Below are positions 7,276-15,723 of a DNA stretch of 33,684 bases, piece after piece; positions within the stretch are counted from its first letter, which is position 1; each line of letters starts with the position of its first letter. Source of the stretch: Terriglobales bacterium. GTDB lineage: Bacteria > Acidobacteriota > Terriglobia > Terriglobales > Acidobacteriaceae. The stretch spans positions 1 to 33,684 of the forward strand of contig JASHOU010000044.1 in the NCBI GenBank assembly GCA_030038475.1. The letters run 5' to 3'. The position numbers and the translations under genes were made by a program. Below the pieces are notes generated by a model that saw nothing but the letters and a program-made list of their open reading frames with translations, did no database searches and had not been told where the DNA came from.

Positions 7276-8463
7276 ATGCCTCGCATGATTGATCTAATCC
7301 GGAGCTCGGGGGTTCCGTCGAACCTGATGCAAGCGGCGGCGCGGGGATCTCTGTCGGTGCCGCCGGCGGAGATGATCGAGATTCTGGTTCATCTGGCGCT
7401 GCACAACAAATTATTTGCCGAGCGAGCGCGACTGACGCTGGCGAGCTGGGATGAAAAGGCCAGCCTGGCGGCGGCGGGCGATCCCAAGACCAGTCCGGGA
7501 GTGCTGGAGTATTTGGCTGCGCCGGAGAATCTGAGGCCTTGTCTGCTGCCGGTGCTGGTGGAAAATCCGGCGGTGGGGGAAGAATCGCTGGACCGGCTGG
7601 CGCTAACCGGGTCGCGTTCGGTGATTGAAAGTCTGATGACAAGCCAGCGGGTGATGAGCTCTACGCGGCTGATACAGGCGTTGCAGTCGAATCCGAATCT
7701 TCGTCCTAACGAGATGAGCGAGATTGGCAGAAAGCTTCATATCGCTCCGGCAGAGGAGCCGATGGCTGGCGAAGCGCAGGAGAACGACGAAGTTGTGGAA
7801 GCAGCGGTGCAAAAATATCTGGAAGAGAATGCGGTCGAGGTGGAAGCAGAGAAAGACAAAGCGTTCCAGGCGATGGGAGCGACGCAGGATGAAGCGACCG
7901 GCGAGGCCGCAAGTGAAGTTGAGCCGCAGGCAGCGGCGGCAGCGGCGGGGGCGGGAGCGTCGTCCAGCGCGACGGTGAGCAAGCCAAGCGCCGGCGCTGC
8001 TACGGCCAAGGCCAAGAAGCAACCAGTTACCGGGGAGGAAAAGCGCGACAGCACGCTGCAAAAGATCGCTAAGCTCGGCATCAAGGGCAGGATTGCGCTG
8101 GCGATGCGCGGCACCAAGGAGGAGCGGTCGATTCTGGTGCGCGATGCCACCAAGCTGGTGGCGCTGGCGGTGTTGGACTCTCCGAAAGTCACCGATGGCG
8201 AGGTGGAGGGCTTTGCGTCGCAAAAAAATGTTTTGGAGTCGGTTTTGCGGACGATTCCGATGAAACGTAAATTTGCCAAGAATTACAGCATCATGCGGAA
8301 CATCGTTTACAATCCGCGTTCGCCGCTCGACACCTCGCTCACGTTGATGAAGGGCCTGCTGATCCACGACTTGAAAAATCTTTCGGGGAACAAAGAGGTG
8401 TCGGACACGATTCGCAAGCTGGCTCTGCGTCTGTATAAGCAGAAGATGGAAAAGAAGAATTGA
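7276..8463 (+). CDS. Hypothetical alpha-helical repeat protein with Ala/Glu-rich linker
   Basis: The protein has 395 residues from ATG 7276, preceded by a clear TAGGAG Shine-Dalgarno about 7 bp upstream. An upstream in-frame GTG at 7240 has no such site and was not chosen. Residues about 1-155 are short helical repeats with recurring phrases (ASLAAAGDPKTSPGVLEYLA, NPAVGEESLDRLAL, NPNLRPNEM) like leucine-rich-repeat-variant (LRV) or HEAT-type solenoids. Residues about 155-265 are an acidic then Ala/Lys-rich low-complexity linker. Residues about 265-395 form a second helical domain with KIAKLGIKGRIALAMRGTKEERSILVRD. No enzyme motif, signal peptide or membrane segment is seen, so it is probably a cytoplasmic scaffold. 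The function is not known to me. Confidence 0.8.
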   Translation: MPRMIDLIRSSGVPSNLMQAAARGSLSVPPAEMIEILVHLALHNKLFAERARLTLASWDEKASLAAAGDPKTSPGVLEYLAAPENLRPCLLPVLVENPAVGEESLDRLALTGSRSVIESLMTSQRVMSSTRLIQALQSNPNLRPNEMSEIGRKLHIAPAEEPMAGEAQENDEVVEAAVQKYLEENAVEVEAEKDKAFQAMGATQDEATGEAASEVEPQAAAAAAGAGASSSATVSKPSAGAATAKAKKQPVTGEEKRDSTLQKIAKLGIKGRIALAMRGTKEERSILVRDATKLVALAVLDSPKVTDGEVEGFASQKNVLESVLRTIPMKRKFAKNYSIMRNIVYNPRSPLDTSLTLMKGLLIHDLKNLSGNKEVSDTIRKLALRLYKQKMEKKN

Positions 8464-8556
8464 GGGTATGATTTAGCCTTGGGCGACGAGTCTTGCCCGT
8501 GTTGCTCCGCGGCGAGGTGACGCGGCGAGCCGCGTTTCTAAGCTGCATCCCTGGGG

Positions 8557-8973
8557 ATGAAACAATCGGACCCTATTTACGACCTTTTATCGCGGGCGAA
8601 GACGATTGCCGTGGTGGGACTATCAGACAGCCCGATGCGGCCGAGCCACGGCGTTTCCGCTTACATGCAGGCGGCGGGTTATAAGATTATTCCGGTGAAT
8701 CCGCAGATCGCGGAGTCGCTCGGAGAGAAGGCGTATCCGTCGCTGCTCGAGGTGCCGCCTGCGTTGGCGAAGAAGATTGATTTGGTCGATGTATTCCGCC
8801 GCTCCGAATATGTCGACGCAATTGTCGATCAGGCGATCCAGCTGAAAATTCCCGCGATCTGGCTGCAGGAGGGCGTGATCAACGAACGCGCTGCGGAAAA
8901 GGCGCGCAAGGCGGGAATGTTTGTGGTGATGGACCGCTGTGTCTTGAAAGAACACCGGGCGCGATTCGGCTGA
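8557..8973 (+). CDS. CoA-binding domain protein (YccU-like)
   Basis: This is a single Rossmann-type CoA-binding domain of 138 residues, the usual length for the YccU/CoA_binding_2 family. Visible marks are the N-terminal TIAVVGLSDSPMRPSHGV nucleotide loop, IPVNPQ, the LVDVFRRSEYV segment and AIWLQEGVINERA near the end. The precise role of these proteins is not settled; they bind CoA or a related nucleotide in the cytoplasm. The ATG start at 8557 gives the standard N-terminus (MKQSDPIYDLLSRAKTIAVVG). The 93-bp upstream gap holds small GC-rich inverted words but no clear promoter. It converges with the SpoIIE phosphatase gene, with 13 bp between the stops. Confidence 0.88.
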   Translation: MKQSDPIYDLLSRAKTIAVVGLSDSPMRPSHGVSAYMQAAGYKIIPVNPQIAESLGEKAYPSLLEVPPALAKKIDLVDVFRRSEYVDAIVDQAIQLKIPAIWLQEGVINERAAEKARKAGMFVVMDRCVLKEHRARFG

Positions 8974-8986
8974 CCTTCAACACGCG

Positions 8987-10288
8987 TTACGCGCTACTGC
9001 CGGAGGTGGACTGTATTCCGCGCGCCTTCACCAGAATCACCGTGGCATCATCGCGAAGGCCCGTGCCATTGGCGAATTTTCTGACGTCCGCCAGCAGAGT
9101 ATCCGGCGTGACGGCAGGCGCCTGCATCTGCGCGAGGAGCCGCTCCGCGCCGTATTCTTCTCCGGAATCGACTTCAGCCTCGGTGATTCCATCGGAATAA
9201 AATGCGATGCGCGACTGTTCGCCGAGAGTCACTTCTGTTTCCGAAAATTTGCTGGCGGAAATTCCCAGCGGCAAGCCGTGCTCGTGCTTGATCCAGCGAT
9301 GGCCGGAAGAATCGACCAGCAGTGGCGCCAGATGGCCGGCATTGGCGATCCGCAGAAGACGGGTCGACGGGTCGAGTTCGGCATAGACCATGGTGACGAA
9401 GCGGCCGCTGGGAAAATCCTCGATCATCATGTTATTGAGCCGCGTCAGCACCTCGGCCGGACCGGATTCGGTTTGCGCGAACGAGCGGACCATGCCGCTG
9501 GTGCGGGACATGAGCAGTGCCGCCGCCGTGCCTTTTCCGGAAACGTCGGCGAGGACCAAGCCCCAGCGTCCGTTGCTGAGCGGGATGAAGTCATACCAGT
9601 CGCCGCCGACCGAGCCCGCCGGAACCGACAGGCCGGATACGGCGAAGCCCGGGATGAGAGGCGAGCTGCGCGGGAGCAGCGCCTGCTGAATCGAGCGCGC
9701 CTCTTCGGCTTCGCGGGTCATGCGCTCGCGCTGTTGGCGCTCATCGCCATAGCGACGGGCGTTGTAGACGGCGACGGCAACGTGAGCGCATAGCGCCTGC
9801 AACAAGCTCAGCTGATCGGGACAGAAGGCGTTGAGTTCGCAATGGGAGACGGTGAAAACCCCGACCAGTTCGCCCTCGCGTTCGAGGGGTATGGCGACTT
9901 CGGAGCGGGTATCGGGCTCGCAAGCCACATAGTAAGGATCGCGGGTGACATCGGGAGCATAGTGCATTTTGCCGGTCGCGGCGACGTGTCCCACCATTCC
10001 GGAGCCGGGTTTGAGGCGATGGCCTTTACCGTAGAGGGTGCAACCGCGAACCGCGGCAAGGACAAATTCAGGATCGTCGGGATTACGGAGGTACAAGTTG
10101 ATTTCGACGCAGCCGAGAGACGCCGCAACCTCATCGACGATGCGCGGAATGAGCTCTTCAAGGTCGAGAGTGGAGGTGATCCGCTGTGCGAATCTTTGGA
10201 GGCGCACCAACTCGGCGATGCGGTTTGCGGATGGTTCGGGCACGGGCTGCATGGAGAGGCCGAAATCCGTGAGCGGGGTGGTGGACAC
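8987..10288 (-). CDS. GAF domain plus SpoIIE-type PP2C serine phosphatase (RsbU-like)
   Basis: The protein has 433 residues, no membrane segment, a GAF sensor domain (about residues 28-185) and a PPM/SpoIIE phosphatase domain (about residues 210-425). Phosphatase motifs are visible: GGDWYDFIPLSNGRWGLVLADVSGKG, RFVTMVYAELD, RIANAGHLAPLLV and RIAFYSDGITEAE, including the metal-binding aspartates. Such proteins dephosphorylate anti-sigma-factor antagonists in partner-switching stress pathways; no antagonist or anti-sigma gene is nearby, so the partner is unknown. The start is GTG at 10288 with a perfect AGGAGG about 8 bp upstream. A short helical linker between the domains (YGDERQQRERMTREAEEA) probably transmits the signal. 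Confidence 0.9.
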   Translation of the reverse strand: MSTTPLTDFGLSMQPVPEPSANRIAELVRLQRFAQRITSTLDLEELIPRIVDEVAASLGCVEINLYLRNPDDPEFVLAAVRGCTLYGKGHRLKPGSGMVGHVAATGKMHYAPDVTRDPYYVACEPDTRSEVAIPLEREGELVGVFTVSHCELNAFCPDQLSLLQALCAHVAVAVYNARRYGDERQQRERMTREAEEARSIQQALLPRSSPLIPGFAVSGLSVPAGSVGGDWYDFIPLSNGRWGLVLADVSGKGTAAALLMSRTSGMVRSFAQTESGPAEVLTRLNNMMIEDFPSGRFVTMVYAELDPSTRLLRIANAGHLAPLLVDSSGHRWIKHEHGLPLGISASKFSETEVTLGEQSRIAFYSDGITEAEVDSGEEYGAERLLAQMQAPAVTPDTLLADVRKFANGTGLRDDATVILVKARGIQSTSGSSA

Positions 10289-10354
10289 GACGAAATCCTC
10301 CTGCCGATGGACTGCAACTGCTCATTTGATTATTGTTTTATGAGATTGCCAAAA

Positions 10355-11785
10355 TCAGGTTTCAGATTCTCTTTTTGTTCGGTCCTTGCCGGGGTTCGAC
10401 GGCCGGGCGGAAGCGGGTTGTTTGATGCGCTTGATTTCTTCCAGACGCTCGTTGATCCGTTTTTCTACGCCCTCGTTGGTTGGGTGATAGTAGACGCGGT
10501 CGCGCAGGCTGTCGGGCAGGCACTGCATGTCGGCGACCTTTTCTTCGGTGTCGTGGGCGTATTGATAATCTTTGCCGTAGCCGAGGTTTTTCATCAGGCT
10601 GGTGGGCGCGTTGCGCAGGTGCAGAGGAACGGACTCGGCGACGGTTTGCTCGACATCCTGCAAAACCGCACCATAGGCGGTGTAGAGCGCGTTGGATTTG
10701 GGCGCGACGCAAAGATAGACGACGGCTTGCGCGAGGGCGAGATTGCCTTCCGGCATGCCGATGAAGTCGACGGCATCGCGCGCGGCCATGCAGAGCGCGA
10801 GCGCGTTCGGCTCAGCGAGGCCGATATCTTCGACGGCCATTCGGACGACGCGGCGGGCGATGTAGAGCGGGTCTTCTCCGGCTTCTAACATGCGGGCGAG
10901 CCAGTAGAGAGCGGCGTCGGGATCGCTGTTGCGGACGGATTTGTGCAGTGCAGAGATGAGATTGTAATGCTCTTCACCGCTTTTGTCGTAGAGCAGGATA
11001 CGCTTCTGGAGGGCCTCTTGGATGGTTGCGTCGGTGATTGTGGTGGCGGCGGAAGATGTGGGTAGATGCGGCTCTACCGTCGAAGGCTGAGCGCTGCGTT
11101 GGTTTAGTGTCAACGCGGCGGCAACTTCTAAGACGTTGTAAGCGTTGCGGGCGTCGCCGCTCGAATAGGCGGCGATTTTGCGCAGGCTTTCGACAGAAGT
11201 TTGGAGGTGCATTTCGCCCAGGCCGTGCTCTTTGTCGCTGAGAGCACGCCGCAAGAGAAGCACAATCTCGTCTTCGGTCAGAGGTTTCAATACATAGACG
11301 CGGCAGCGCGACAGAAGCGCAGAGTTGATTTCGAACGACGGATTTTCGGTAGTGGCGCCAATCAGGCGAATGTTGCCTTTTTCCACGTGGGGAAGAAACG
11401 CGTCCTGCTGGGCTTTGTTGAAGCGGTGAATTTCATCGACGAAAACGATGGTGCGGGTGCCGTACTGGCGGGCGCGTTCGGCGTCGGTCATGACCTGCTT
11501 GATTTCCTTGATGCCGGAGAGCACGGCGGAAAACTCGATGAAATCGGCTTTGGTGATGCGGGCGATGATCTTGGCGAGGGTGGTCTTCCCGGTGCCGGGA
11601 GGACCCCAGAAGATCATCGAGGTGGGATCGTCGCGTTCGATCTGCACGCGCAGCGGCTTGCCGGGGCCGACGAGATGCTCCTGGCCGACGAATTCGTCGA
11701 GCGTGCGCGGGCGCATACGGTCGGCGAGGGGACGCGCGCCGGTTGCGGCGCGATCCTCATTCGGAATGGGTGCGAAGAGATTCAC
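10355..11785 (-). CDS. rarA: Replication-associated recombination protein A (AAA+ ATPase)
   Basis: RarA/MgsA is a clamp-loader-like AAA+ ATPase that acts at stalled replication forks. The 476-residue protein shows the family N-terminus [20 protein letters not shown] and Walker [10 protein letters not shown] (Lys67). Walker B is [22 protein letters not shown], followed by [20 protein letters not shown] (sensor 1 and arginine finger area). The C-terminal tetramerisation domain includes [25 protein letters not shown] low-complexity insert of about 35 residues (near residue 225, [17 protein letters not shown]) interrupts the usual domain. The GTG start at 11785 has no Shine-Dalgarno because a heptad repeat array lies directly upstream. 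Confidence 0.94.
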   Translation of the reverse strand: MNLFAPIPNEDRAATGARPLADRMRPRTLDEFVGQEHLVGPGKPLRVQIERDDPTSMIFWGPPGTGKTTLAKIIARITKADFIEFSAVLSGIKEIKQVMTDAERARQYGTRTIVFVDEIHRFNKAQQDAFLPHVEKGNIRLIGATTENPSFEINSALLSRCRVYVLKPLTEDEIVLLLRRALSDKEHGLGEMHLQTSVESLRKIAAYSSGDARNAYNVLEVAAALTLNQRSAQPSTVEPHLPTSSAATTITDATIQEALQKRILLYDKSGEEHYNLISALHKSVRNSDPDAALYWLARMLEAGEDPLYIARRVVRMAVEDIGLAEPNALALCMAARDAVDFIGMPEGNLALAQAVVYLCVAPKSNALYTAYGAVLQDVEQTVAESVPLHLRNAPTSLMKNLGYGKDYQYAHDTEEKVADMQCLPDSLRDRVYYHPTNEGVEKRINERLEEIKRIKQPASARPSNPGKDRTKRESET

Positions 11786-11789
11786 AAAT

Positions 11790-11887
11790 TTGTAATTGGC
11801 AATTTGTGATTTGTAATTTGGAACGAATCGATACTGGTTGATCTTAGGTTTTCAAATTACCAATCACAAATCACAAATTACCAATTC
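11790..11887. repeat. Heptad array with two inverted arms between rarA and the RNA methyltransferase gene
   Basis: Left arm (11790-11824): five units TTGTAAT, TGGCAAT, TTGTGAT, TTGTAAT and TTGGAAC. Right arm (11853-11887): CAAATTA, CCAATCA, CAAATCA, CAAATTA and CCAATTC, which on the minus strand read GAATTGG, TAATTTG, TGATTTG, TGATTGG and TAATTTG. The arms face each other around a 28-bp centre. The right arm includes the stop codon and last residues of the methyltransferase; the left arm abuts the rarA start. The array is AT-rich, unlike the surrounding sequence. Confidence 0.75.
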
Positions 11888-12713
11888 TTCTTGCCGCTTC
11901 ATACAACACGATGCTGGCGGCGACGCCGGCATTGAGCGATTCGACCGCCGCGGCCTGCGGGATAATCAGCATTTCATCCATTTCACGCATGATTTCGCGC
12001 GGCAAACCTGCACCTTCGTTGCCGATGAAGATGGCAAACGGCAAAGTCCACGATATTTGCGGCAGCGGAGTTCCCTGATGCGATGAGGTTGCCAGCAGGC
12101 GAATGCGGCGCGCGCGCAGAAGCGGAATCAGTTCCGCAGAGGAAATTTGCATGAGCGGCAGACGAAAAATAGAACCCGCCGAACCGCGCGTCGCTTTGGA
12201 GTTGTACGGGCTGACGGTTCCTTCGGTGAGAAAGACTCCGGCGGCACCGAAGGCTTCGGCGGAGCGCAGAATCGTGCCCAGATTGCCGGGATCCTGAAGG
12301 CCGGCGGCGACAAGCAACGGGCCGGCGCTCGATCGCTCGAGGAGTTGGGGCGAAGTGTAGGTGGGCAGCTTGACCAGCGCCGCTACGCCTTGAGGTGTCT
12401 CACTCGGCACGATTGAGTTGAAGAGTGCATTTGGGAGCACGAGCGTCTCAGTGCGGGCTGCGATCTGCGGAAGGATTTTTCCCGCGAGCGGCCGGGCCGA
12501 TTCGCTGAAGAACACGCTCGTGAGATGGTTGCCGCTGCGCATCGCCTCCTCGATCAATTTGACGCCCTCGATGGCGCACTCACCGTGCGGGGTGAGTTCG
12601 GCGTGGCGGAAGGCACGGCGCAATTCCTTCAGCCTTTGGTTATGACGCCCCGTCACGGGACGCAAACGTTCTGACTGAGTGGGGGTTGGGGTGCCCTTCG
12701 CGTGTTGCTTCAT
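11871..12713 (-). CDS. TrmH/SpoU-family RNA methyltransferase
   Basis: This is a 280-residue SPOUT-class enzyme that 2'-O-methylates rRNA or tRNA using S-adenosylmethionine; the target base is not readable. An N-terminal substrate-binding domain begins ITGRHN-like (VTGRHNQRLKELRRAF). The trefoil-knot motifs follow: 1, GLQDPGNLGTILRSAEAFG; 2, IFIGNEGAGLP; 3, VESLNAGVAASIVLYEAAR. The ATG at 12713 (MKQHAKGTP) is chosen. The open frame continues to 13397, but that extension lies antisense to the Sua5 gene and has no protein character. The last five residues and the TGA stop are built from the adjacent 7-bp repeat array. It is divergent from the Sua5 gene with a 99-bp gap. Confidence 0.92.
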   Translation of the reverse strand: MKQHAKGTPTPTQSERLRPVTGRHNQRLKELRRAFRHAELTPHGECAIEGVKLIEEAMRSGNHLTSVFFSESARPLAGKILPQIAARTETLVLPNALFNSIVPSETPQGVAALVKLPTYTSPQLLERSSAGPLLVAAGLQDPGNLGTILRSAEAFGAAGVFLTEGTVSPYNSKATRGSAGSIFRLPLMQISSAELIPLLRARRIRLLATSSHQGTPLPQISWTLPFAIFIGNEGAGLPREIMREMDEMLIIPQAAAVESLNAGVAASIVLYEAARRIGNL

Positions 12714-12812
12714 GGGTTGGTTCCAAGAACAGGATGTATGGTACATTTCCTTATTTGAAGCCACAACATTCAGGCCTGCATTGGTCACGCCGACCATCGG
12801 GAAGGAACCAGA

Positions 12813-13451
12813 GTGCGCGCTGAAATCCTGAAAATTCATGCCGTGACGCCGGAATCTTCGCTGATCAAATATGCCGCGGAACAGATTCAGGCGGGGCAAG
12901 TTCTGGGTATGCCAACCGACACGTTTTACGGTCTCGCGGCCGACCCCTTCAATCTGCGTGCGGTAGAGCGGGTCTATGAGATCAAATCGCGGTTGCGACA
13001 CAAACCGCTCTCGCTCTTGATCGAGAATGTGGATCAGGCGGAGGAATTTGCACGCCCCTTGACCGACGATTTTCATCTTCTGGCGCGGCGTTTTTGGCCG
13101 GGGCCGCTCACCATGATTGTGCCGGCAGCGGCGCATCTGCCGCTGAAGGTGACCGCGAATACGGCGAACGTGGCGTTGCGCGTGCCGGCGGCGGAAATCC
13201 CACTGGCGGTGGTGCGGGCGGCGAAAATTCCCATCACGGCTACATCGGCCAACCTGAGCGGCGCCGCGGAATGCACAACCGCAGAGCAGGTGCGCGACCA
13301 GTTGCATGATCGCATTTCGCTGATCGTCGACGGGGGAAAATCTCCTCGGAGCGTTTCCTCGACAATCGTCCACTTCAAGGAAGACGGCAGCTGGCAAATT
13401 CTGCGCGAAGGCGCGGTTCCAACGAAAGAGATTGTCGAAGCGTTATCGTAG
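12813..13451 (+). CDS. tsaC: L-threonylcarbamoyladenylate synthase (Sua5/YciO/YrdC family)
   Basis: This enzyme makes threonylcarbamoyl-AMP from threonine, bicarbonate and ATP for the t6A37 modification of ANN-decoding tRNAs. The 212-residue protein is the short (TsaC/YrdC) form without the extra Sua5 domain. Visible features are the PTDTFYGLAADPF segment, YEIKSRLRHKPLSLLI (the KxR motif), RRFWPGPLTMIV, VALRVPA and ITATSANLSG. These mark the ATP and threonine pocket. The start is GTG at 12813 with GGAAGGA about 6 bp upstream. It is divergent from an RNA methyltransferase, so two RNA-modification genes share one promoter region. The symbol could equally be given as sua5 or ywlC. Confidence 0.92.
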   Translation: MRAEILKIHAVTPESSLIKYAAEQIQAGQVLGMPTDTFYGLAADPFNLRAVERVYEIKSRLRHKPLSLLIENVDQAEEFARPLTDDFHLLARRFWPGPLTMIVPAAAHLPLKVTANTANVALRVPAAEIPLAVVRAAKIPITATSANLSGAAECTTAEQVRDQLHDRISLIVDGGKSPRSVSSTIVHFKEDGSWQILREGAVPTKEIVEALS

Positions 13452-13452
13452 G

Positions 13453-13523
13453 GCAGGTTGCAGGCTTCGAAAGTTTTCAAGGTTGCGATGGGCTCGCCGA
13501 TTTATCACCATGAGACCTTGAAA
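13453..13523. repeat. Heptad array and hairpin between tsaC and the YdcF-like gene
   Basis: Units GCAGGTT, GCAGGCT, TCGAAAG, TTTTCAA and GGTTGCG run from 13453 to 13487. An exact 9-bp inverted repeat TTTCAAGGT (13475-13483) / ACCTTGAAA (13515-13523) pairs the two sides. The array follows immediately after the tsaC stop. It is weaker than the arrays at 11790 and 20818. Confidence 0.45.
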
Positions 13524-13556
13524 TCGATTCACGTTCGGAGATCGTGTTCGGAGATC

Positions 13557-14186
13557 ATGCCCGAAGATCACACTCCATTGAATCAAAAGAAATCCTGGTG
13601 GATGCGTTCCTGGCTGCTGTTTCTGCTGGCGGCGTTGGGAGCGCTGCTGTTGTTTCTCGGCATTACGGGACTGCGCATCGTGCGAGCCGCCGCGGAGACG
13701 CCGGCAAACAAAGCGGATGTGATTGCCATTTTCGGAGCGGCGGAGTATTCGGGCCATCCCTCGCCGGTTTACAAGGCACGCCTGGATCACGGTTACGAGT
13801 TGTTTGAGAAGGGAATGGCGCCGGTGGTGATTACGACCGGGGGATCGGGACAGGATCCGGATTTCAGCGAAGGCGGCGTCGGTAAAGAATATCTTCTGCG
13901 GCGCGGCATCCCTGAGAAGGATCTGATTGCGGAGACGCAGGGTTCCGACACGGCAAAATCGGCCGCGCGCGTGGCCAACATCATGCGCACGAATGGCATG
14001 CGCAGTTGCATTGCGGTGAGCGACGCGTACCATTTATTTCGCATTCGCGCCTTGCTGGAGCACGAAGGCGTGTTGGTGGAATTGGCGCCGCGCCCGGAGT
14101 CGCGTCCACGCTCTACCTGGGAGCGCTTTGCAGCGGTGATGCGTGAGGCGCTGAGCTACCTGGCGTGGAGGGCCGGGTTGCCGTAG
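13557..14186 (+). CDS. YdcF-like membrane-anchored DUF218 protein
   Basis: The protein has 209 residues from ATG 13557. It has a short charged N-terminus and one membrane anchor (about residues 15-42, WLLFLLAALGALLLFLGITG). A DUF218/YdcF domain facing the periplasm follows: ADVIAIFGAAEYSGHPSPVYKARLDHGYELF, VVITTGGSGQDPDFSEGG, LIAETQGSDTAKSAARVANIM and CIAVSDAYHLFRIRALLEHEGV. Related proteins (SanA, ElyC, YdcF) have roles in envelope integrity or bind SAM; a specific reaction is not assigned. The frame is open to 13458, but that stretch is repeat sequence, and a GGAG lies just before ATG 13557. An 11-bp word, GTTCGGAGATC, occurs twice in the 25 bp before the start. Confidence 0.85.
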   Translation: MPEDHTPLNQKKSWWMRSWLLFLLAALGALLLFLGITGLRIVRAAAETPANKADVIAIFGAAEYSGHPSPVYKARLDHGYELFEKGMAPVVITTGGSGQDPDFSEGGVGKEYLLRRGIPEKDLIAETQGSDTAKSAARVANIMRTNGMRSCIAVSDAYHLFRIRALLEHEGVLVELAPRPESRPRSTWERFAAVMREALSYLAWRAGLP

Positions 14187-14196
14187 AAGCAGTGGC

Positions 14197-14252
14197 GAGC
14201 TACGGGCTTCGAGCTGCGAGCGGGCAAAGCCGAAATTGGGAGCTCCTAGCGC
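14197..14252. repeat. Heptad array between convergent YdcF-like and YfiT-like genes
   Basis: Units GAGCTAC, GGGCTTC, GAGCTGC and GAGCGGG occupy 14197-14224. A looser inverted continuation (CAAAGCC, GGAGCTC, CTAGCGC) runs to about 14252. The array fills nearly the whole gap between two convergent stop codons, a place where it could act as a bidirectional transcription end, although no T-run is present. Confidence 0.5.
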
Positions 14253-14253
14253 C

Positions 14254-14778
14254 TCACCACCCCATCTTTTGGCGCAGGCTGGTGACATGGGCAGTGTGAT
14301 GGCGTCCGTGCCAGGCATAGAGGGCCAAGTTTTTTTCGAGCGTCATCGGTCCCAGCTCGGGATGGCGAAAGGTGCGTTTCCATTCCGCGTCAGTCAATTC
14401 GCGCAGCATCAGCGTCCAGCGCTGGTGTAGGGAATCGAGCAGGGCGAGCGACATTTCGATGGGCGCGTGTTTGGCCTCGGGCAATTCAGCCCAGACATCC
14501 TCCATATAGGGCTTGATGGTGGGATTCTCTTCGGTGAGCGCCAGCTTGAAGCGAATATAGCTGTTCATGTGGCTGTCGGGGACGTGATGAGCCAACTGGC
14601 GGAGGGTCCAGCCGCCATCGCGATAGGGAGTATTGAGTTGCTGGTCGGAGAGTCCGTGGAGCGCGGCTCGCAGCAGCGTGGGAGCCTGCTCGATATGGTT
14701 CAGGCATTCATGTTTCTGTTCAGCGGTCAGCGGGCCAGAGTAGGAAAACTTACCAATCGGATAGCGCGGGTCAGGCAT
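14254..14778 (-). CDS. DinB-superfamily metal-dependent protein, YfiT type
   Basis: The 174-residue protein closely follows Bacillus YfiT in layout: YPIGKFSYSGPLTAEQK, then LNTPYRDGGWTLRQLAHHVPDSHMNSYIRFKLALTEENPTI in shorter conserved blocks, and a C-terminal LYAWHGRHHTAHV. Three conserved His positions (His64/65, His160, His164) match the metal site of the four-helix DinB fold. Family members are putative hydrolases or thiol (bacillithiol) transferases; which substrate applies here is unknown. It is cytoplasmic with no signal peptide. The start is ATG 14778. It lies 136 bp downstream of the ion-channel gene on the same strand and could share its transcript. Confidence 0.87.
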   Translation of the reverse strand: MPDPRYPIGKFSYSGPLTAEQKHECLNHIEQAPTLLRAALHGLSDQQLNTPYRDGGWTLRQLAHHVPDSHMNSYIRFKLALTEENPTIKPYMEDVWAELPEAKHAPIEMSLALLDSLHQRWTLMLRELTDAEWKRTFRHPELGPMTLEKNLALYAWHGRHHTAHVTSLRQKMGW

Positions 14779-14914
14779 GGCGGGTCCTCAGCACAGGTAG
14801 ATGATTGCGCGATGCCGGGAGGCGCAGAAAAGGTGTACGGGAAGATGAGATGGCAGCTCCCAGACAAGTTGATTTGCAGTCGATGTGGATGCCTGATGGC
14901 GCCAGCCGAGAAAA

Positions 14915-15607
14915 TCAATTATCCAGATCGCCGCCAGAGTACCGGTACGCGCCCATTAATCTTGCGATCAAGACGGCGAGGTAAAGCACGCCGATAATGG
15001 CTTCGATTACGGAAAGCGACCGGGCCGGCGCGGAGACGGCGGTGACGCCGACCGCGCCGAGGGAGGTCATAACGGCGAAGCTGTAGTAAATGAAATCGAA
15101 CCGGTCGGGGATGGTGTGGAGGTTGATTCGAGGATCGAGATAGAAGGCCTTGGGCTGAATGGCAGCCATCATGCCGTAGACGCTGGCGAAGGAAAACCCT
15201 ATCAGCAGATAGATGCAAAGCGCTCCGAAGATGGCCTCTGAATTTGGTTTTTCGCGCGTAAAGATGCGGCGGAAGATGACCACCACGATAAATACATCAA
15301 AGACAAAACTAAGAGCGATGCTCAGGAGGGAAAGAACTCCCGGGCTGGGCTGACGAGGCAGCATGCGCTCCAACACGGCGGGAACCGCCAGCACAAGCGC
15401 AGCCAGCAAGAGCGTTCTCCGTAGGCGGATGGCGTACACGGCGATCACAATTCCAGCTGCGCTGACAACACGGAAGGCGAAATAAGCGAATCCTTCGTCT
15501 TGCAGGTAGGGATAGAGGACGAGAATCGCCAGCAAGAAGAGGAAAAGCAGAAAAAACTTGTGGCCCGTCAAAGGCTGCGCACGATTAGGGGCGGTCGAGG
15601 GGCGCAT
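14915..15607 (-). CDS. Two-TM pore ion channel-like protein with atypical selectivity filter
   Basis: This 230-residue integral membrane protein has hydrophobic segments near residues 17-35, 38-55, 64-80, 90-112, 130-150 and 190-222. The last pair with the loop between them looks like the Ion_trans_2 potassium-channel pore module. FDFIYYSFAVMTS precedes the filter, and VSAPARSLSVIEAIIGVLYLAVLIARLMG matches the inner helix of that family. The filter itself reads SLGAVGV where potassium channels have T(V/L)GYGD. Potassium selectivity is therefore doubtful, and the protein may conduct another ion or none. Start ATG 15607 has only a weak upstream purine stretch. It lies about 116 bp downstream of the cyclase-like gene on the same strand. 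Confidence 0.75.
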   Translation of the reverse strand: MRPSTAPNRAQPLTGHKFFLLFLFLLAILVLYPYLQDEGFAYFAFRVVSAAGIVIAVYAIRLRRTLLLAALVLAVPAVLERMLPRQPSPGVLSLLSIALSFVFDVFIVVVIFRRIFTREKPNSEAIFGALCIYLLIGFSFASVYGMMAAIQPKAFYLDPRINLHTIPDRFDFIYYSFAVMTSLGAVGVTAVSAPARSLSVIEAIIGVLYLAVLIARLMGAYRYSGGDLDN

Positions 15608-15723
15608 AAACTAAGAGGAACAGAGAGTGTCGCTTTTTCTAGCACGACTTTTCTAGCACCCCGTGCCATTCCGCGCAACATGGTTGTCGCAAAGCGAGAT
15701 GGGACGATTAGCGCTGGAGTTGC

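Noticed and set aside
12714-13397. N-terminal extension of the RNA methyltransferase frame
   Set aside because: It lies antisense to tsaC; the family N-terminus begins after ATG 12713, and the extension has no protein-like pattern.
13534-13559. GTTCGGAGATC repeated twice before the YdcF-like gene
   Set aside because: Only two copies with a short period. It places a GGAG before the start codon but is too little to call a regulatory element.
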